From: CAZESH01 sp964514665
Lineage (GTDB): Bacteria > Bacillota > Bacilli > Paenibacillales > KCTC-25726
Length of the DNA: 5,508 bases
Direction of reading: 5' to 3'
NCBI GenBank assembly: GCA_964514665.1
Contig: CAZESH010000292.1
Location: 1-5,508 of the forward strand
A model generated the notes under the pieces. The model saw nothing but the letters and a program-made list of their open reading frames with translations, was not told the origin of the DNA and did not search any database. Below are positions 4,940 to 5,508 of the stretch, piece after piece. A program made the position numbers and the translations under genes. Positions within the stretch are counted from its first letter, which is position 1; each line of letters begins with the position of its first letter.

Positions 4940-5508
4940 ATGTTTTCGCAGTTATTTTCTACAATGAACGATTTACTCGACCAAATTGTTCAGCTTTATT
5001 CGTCAGCGGATGCGGAGGAAAAAAAGGAACTGCAGCATCAGCTTGCCGTATTGCAGACGATGAGTGCCGACTGTATGGAGAATTGGTTGCTTTTTGAAGA
5101 GAAGATGGCAAAATTTAAGGAAGCTTCGGCACATGCTCCTGTTTCCGGCATTTATGGCGAATCGGAGGACACTGCAATTTCACCGACCGAGGAGAATTGG
5201 CTGTTGTCGGAAGGGGCAGAGGCCTTCGAGCGCGGGCAGGGCTACTTTAAACTGCTGATGTTTGACGAAGCGATTCGCGAATTTAAGGCCGTCGTCATCG
5301 AGCATCCGAATTTTATTTGGGCCAGGGTTTATCTGGCGCTCGGGTTTCTGCACAAAGGCGACCACTCCGAAGCGTATCGACAGTTTCGCTTTATCATCCC
5401 GATGACCAACCAGACGAAAATTTTGGCGGTTGTTTACAATGCGATGCGTTGTACCCAGGCAAGCAAAAGCAATCTTGAAGAAGCGCTCAAGCTGTTCCGT
5501 AAAGCGCA
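4940..5508 (+). CDS. Tetratricopeptide-repeat protein, N-terminal part (runs off window)
   Basis: The frame is open to the window end; 189 residues are visible and the 3' end is missing. The protein has no signal peptide or membrane segment and looks cytoplasmic. Residues ~1-65 are helical and charged (MFSQLFSTMNDLLDQIVQLY, then an E/K/Q-rich stretch), possibly a short coiled coil. From ~95 there are TPR-like helix pairs: GYFKLLMFDEAIREFKAVVIEHP (~101-123), ARVYLALGFLHKGDHSEAYRQF (~128-149), and a start of a third (AVVYNAMRCTQASKSNLEEALKLF, ~163-186). TPRs mediate protein-protein contacts, so the exact role cannot be read here. The ATG at 4940 is chosen because AAAGGTGG (4922-4929) lies ten bases before it; an in-frame ATG at 4931 is almost in contact with that site. 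A TPR gene after panD fits Paenibacillus-type gene orders, but that is from memory. Confidence 0.88.
   Translation, partial: MFSQLFSTMNDLLDQIVQLYSSADAEEKKELQHQLAVLQTMSADCMENWLLFEEKMAKFKEASAHAPVSGIYGESEDTAISPTEENWLLSEGAEAFERGQGYFKLLMFDEAIREFKAVVIEHPNFIWARVYLALGFLHKGDHSEAYRQFRFIIPMTNQTKILAVVYNAMRCTQASKSNLEEALKLFRKA

Overview
The window looks like chromosomal DNA from a Paenibacillus-like member of the Bacillales. The reasons are the gene order cca-birA-panB-panC-panD, the near 50% GC, Shine-Dalgarno-led starts, and the protein flavour: a BirA with an N-terminal helix-turn-helix, a 127-residue PanD and bacilli-style PanC motifs. The genus is an inference from this pattern; no search was possible.

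Positions 2-1865 hold the 3' part of cca (tRNA CCA-adding enzyme, cut by the window edge) overlapped by birA (biotin-protein ligase and biotin repressor). The first ~37 bases are extremely C-rich and look like poor sequence, although the cca frame stays open. Positions 1866-2116 are a 251-bp gap with a possible promoter and a structured leader. That leader ends in a textbook intrinsic terminator (2044-2076) 41 bases before panB, with an upstream segment that could form a competing antiterminator. This is the place where a pan-motif RNA might be expected. Positions 2117-4247 are panB-panC-panD, tightly packed (3-bp gap, then an 8-bp overlap). They encode ketopantoate hydroxymethyltransferase, pantothenate synthetase and aspartate decarboxylase, which together with a ketopantoate reductase located elsewhere make pantothenate (vitamin B5) for coenzyme A.

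Positions 4248-4939 contain no convincing gene. They carry the most unusual feature of the window: two related ~200-bp palindromic elements (4271-4476 and 4596-4791), placed in opposite orientation around a ~120-bp AT-rich spacer. Each folds back on itself. Where the two copies differ in the outer stem, both arms have changed together so that pairing is kept. This suggests either a structured RNA or DNA hairpin under selection, or hairpin-templated correction of the arms. I do not recognise the family.

From 4940 to the window end is the 5' part of a gene for a soluble tetratricopeptide-repeat protein, reading rightward and running off the edge.
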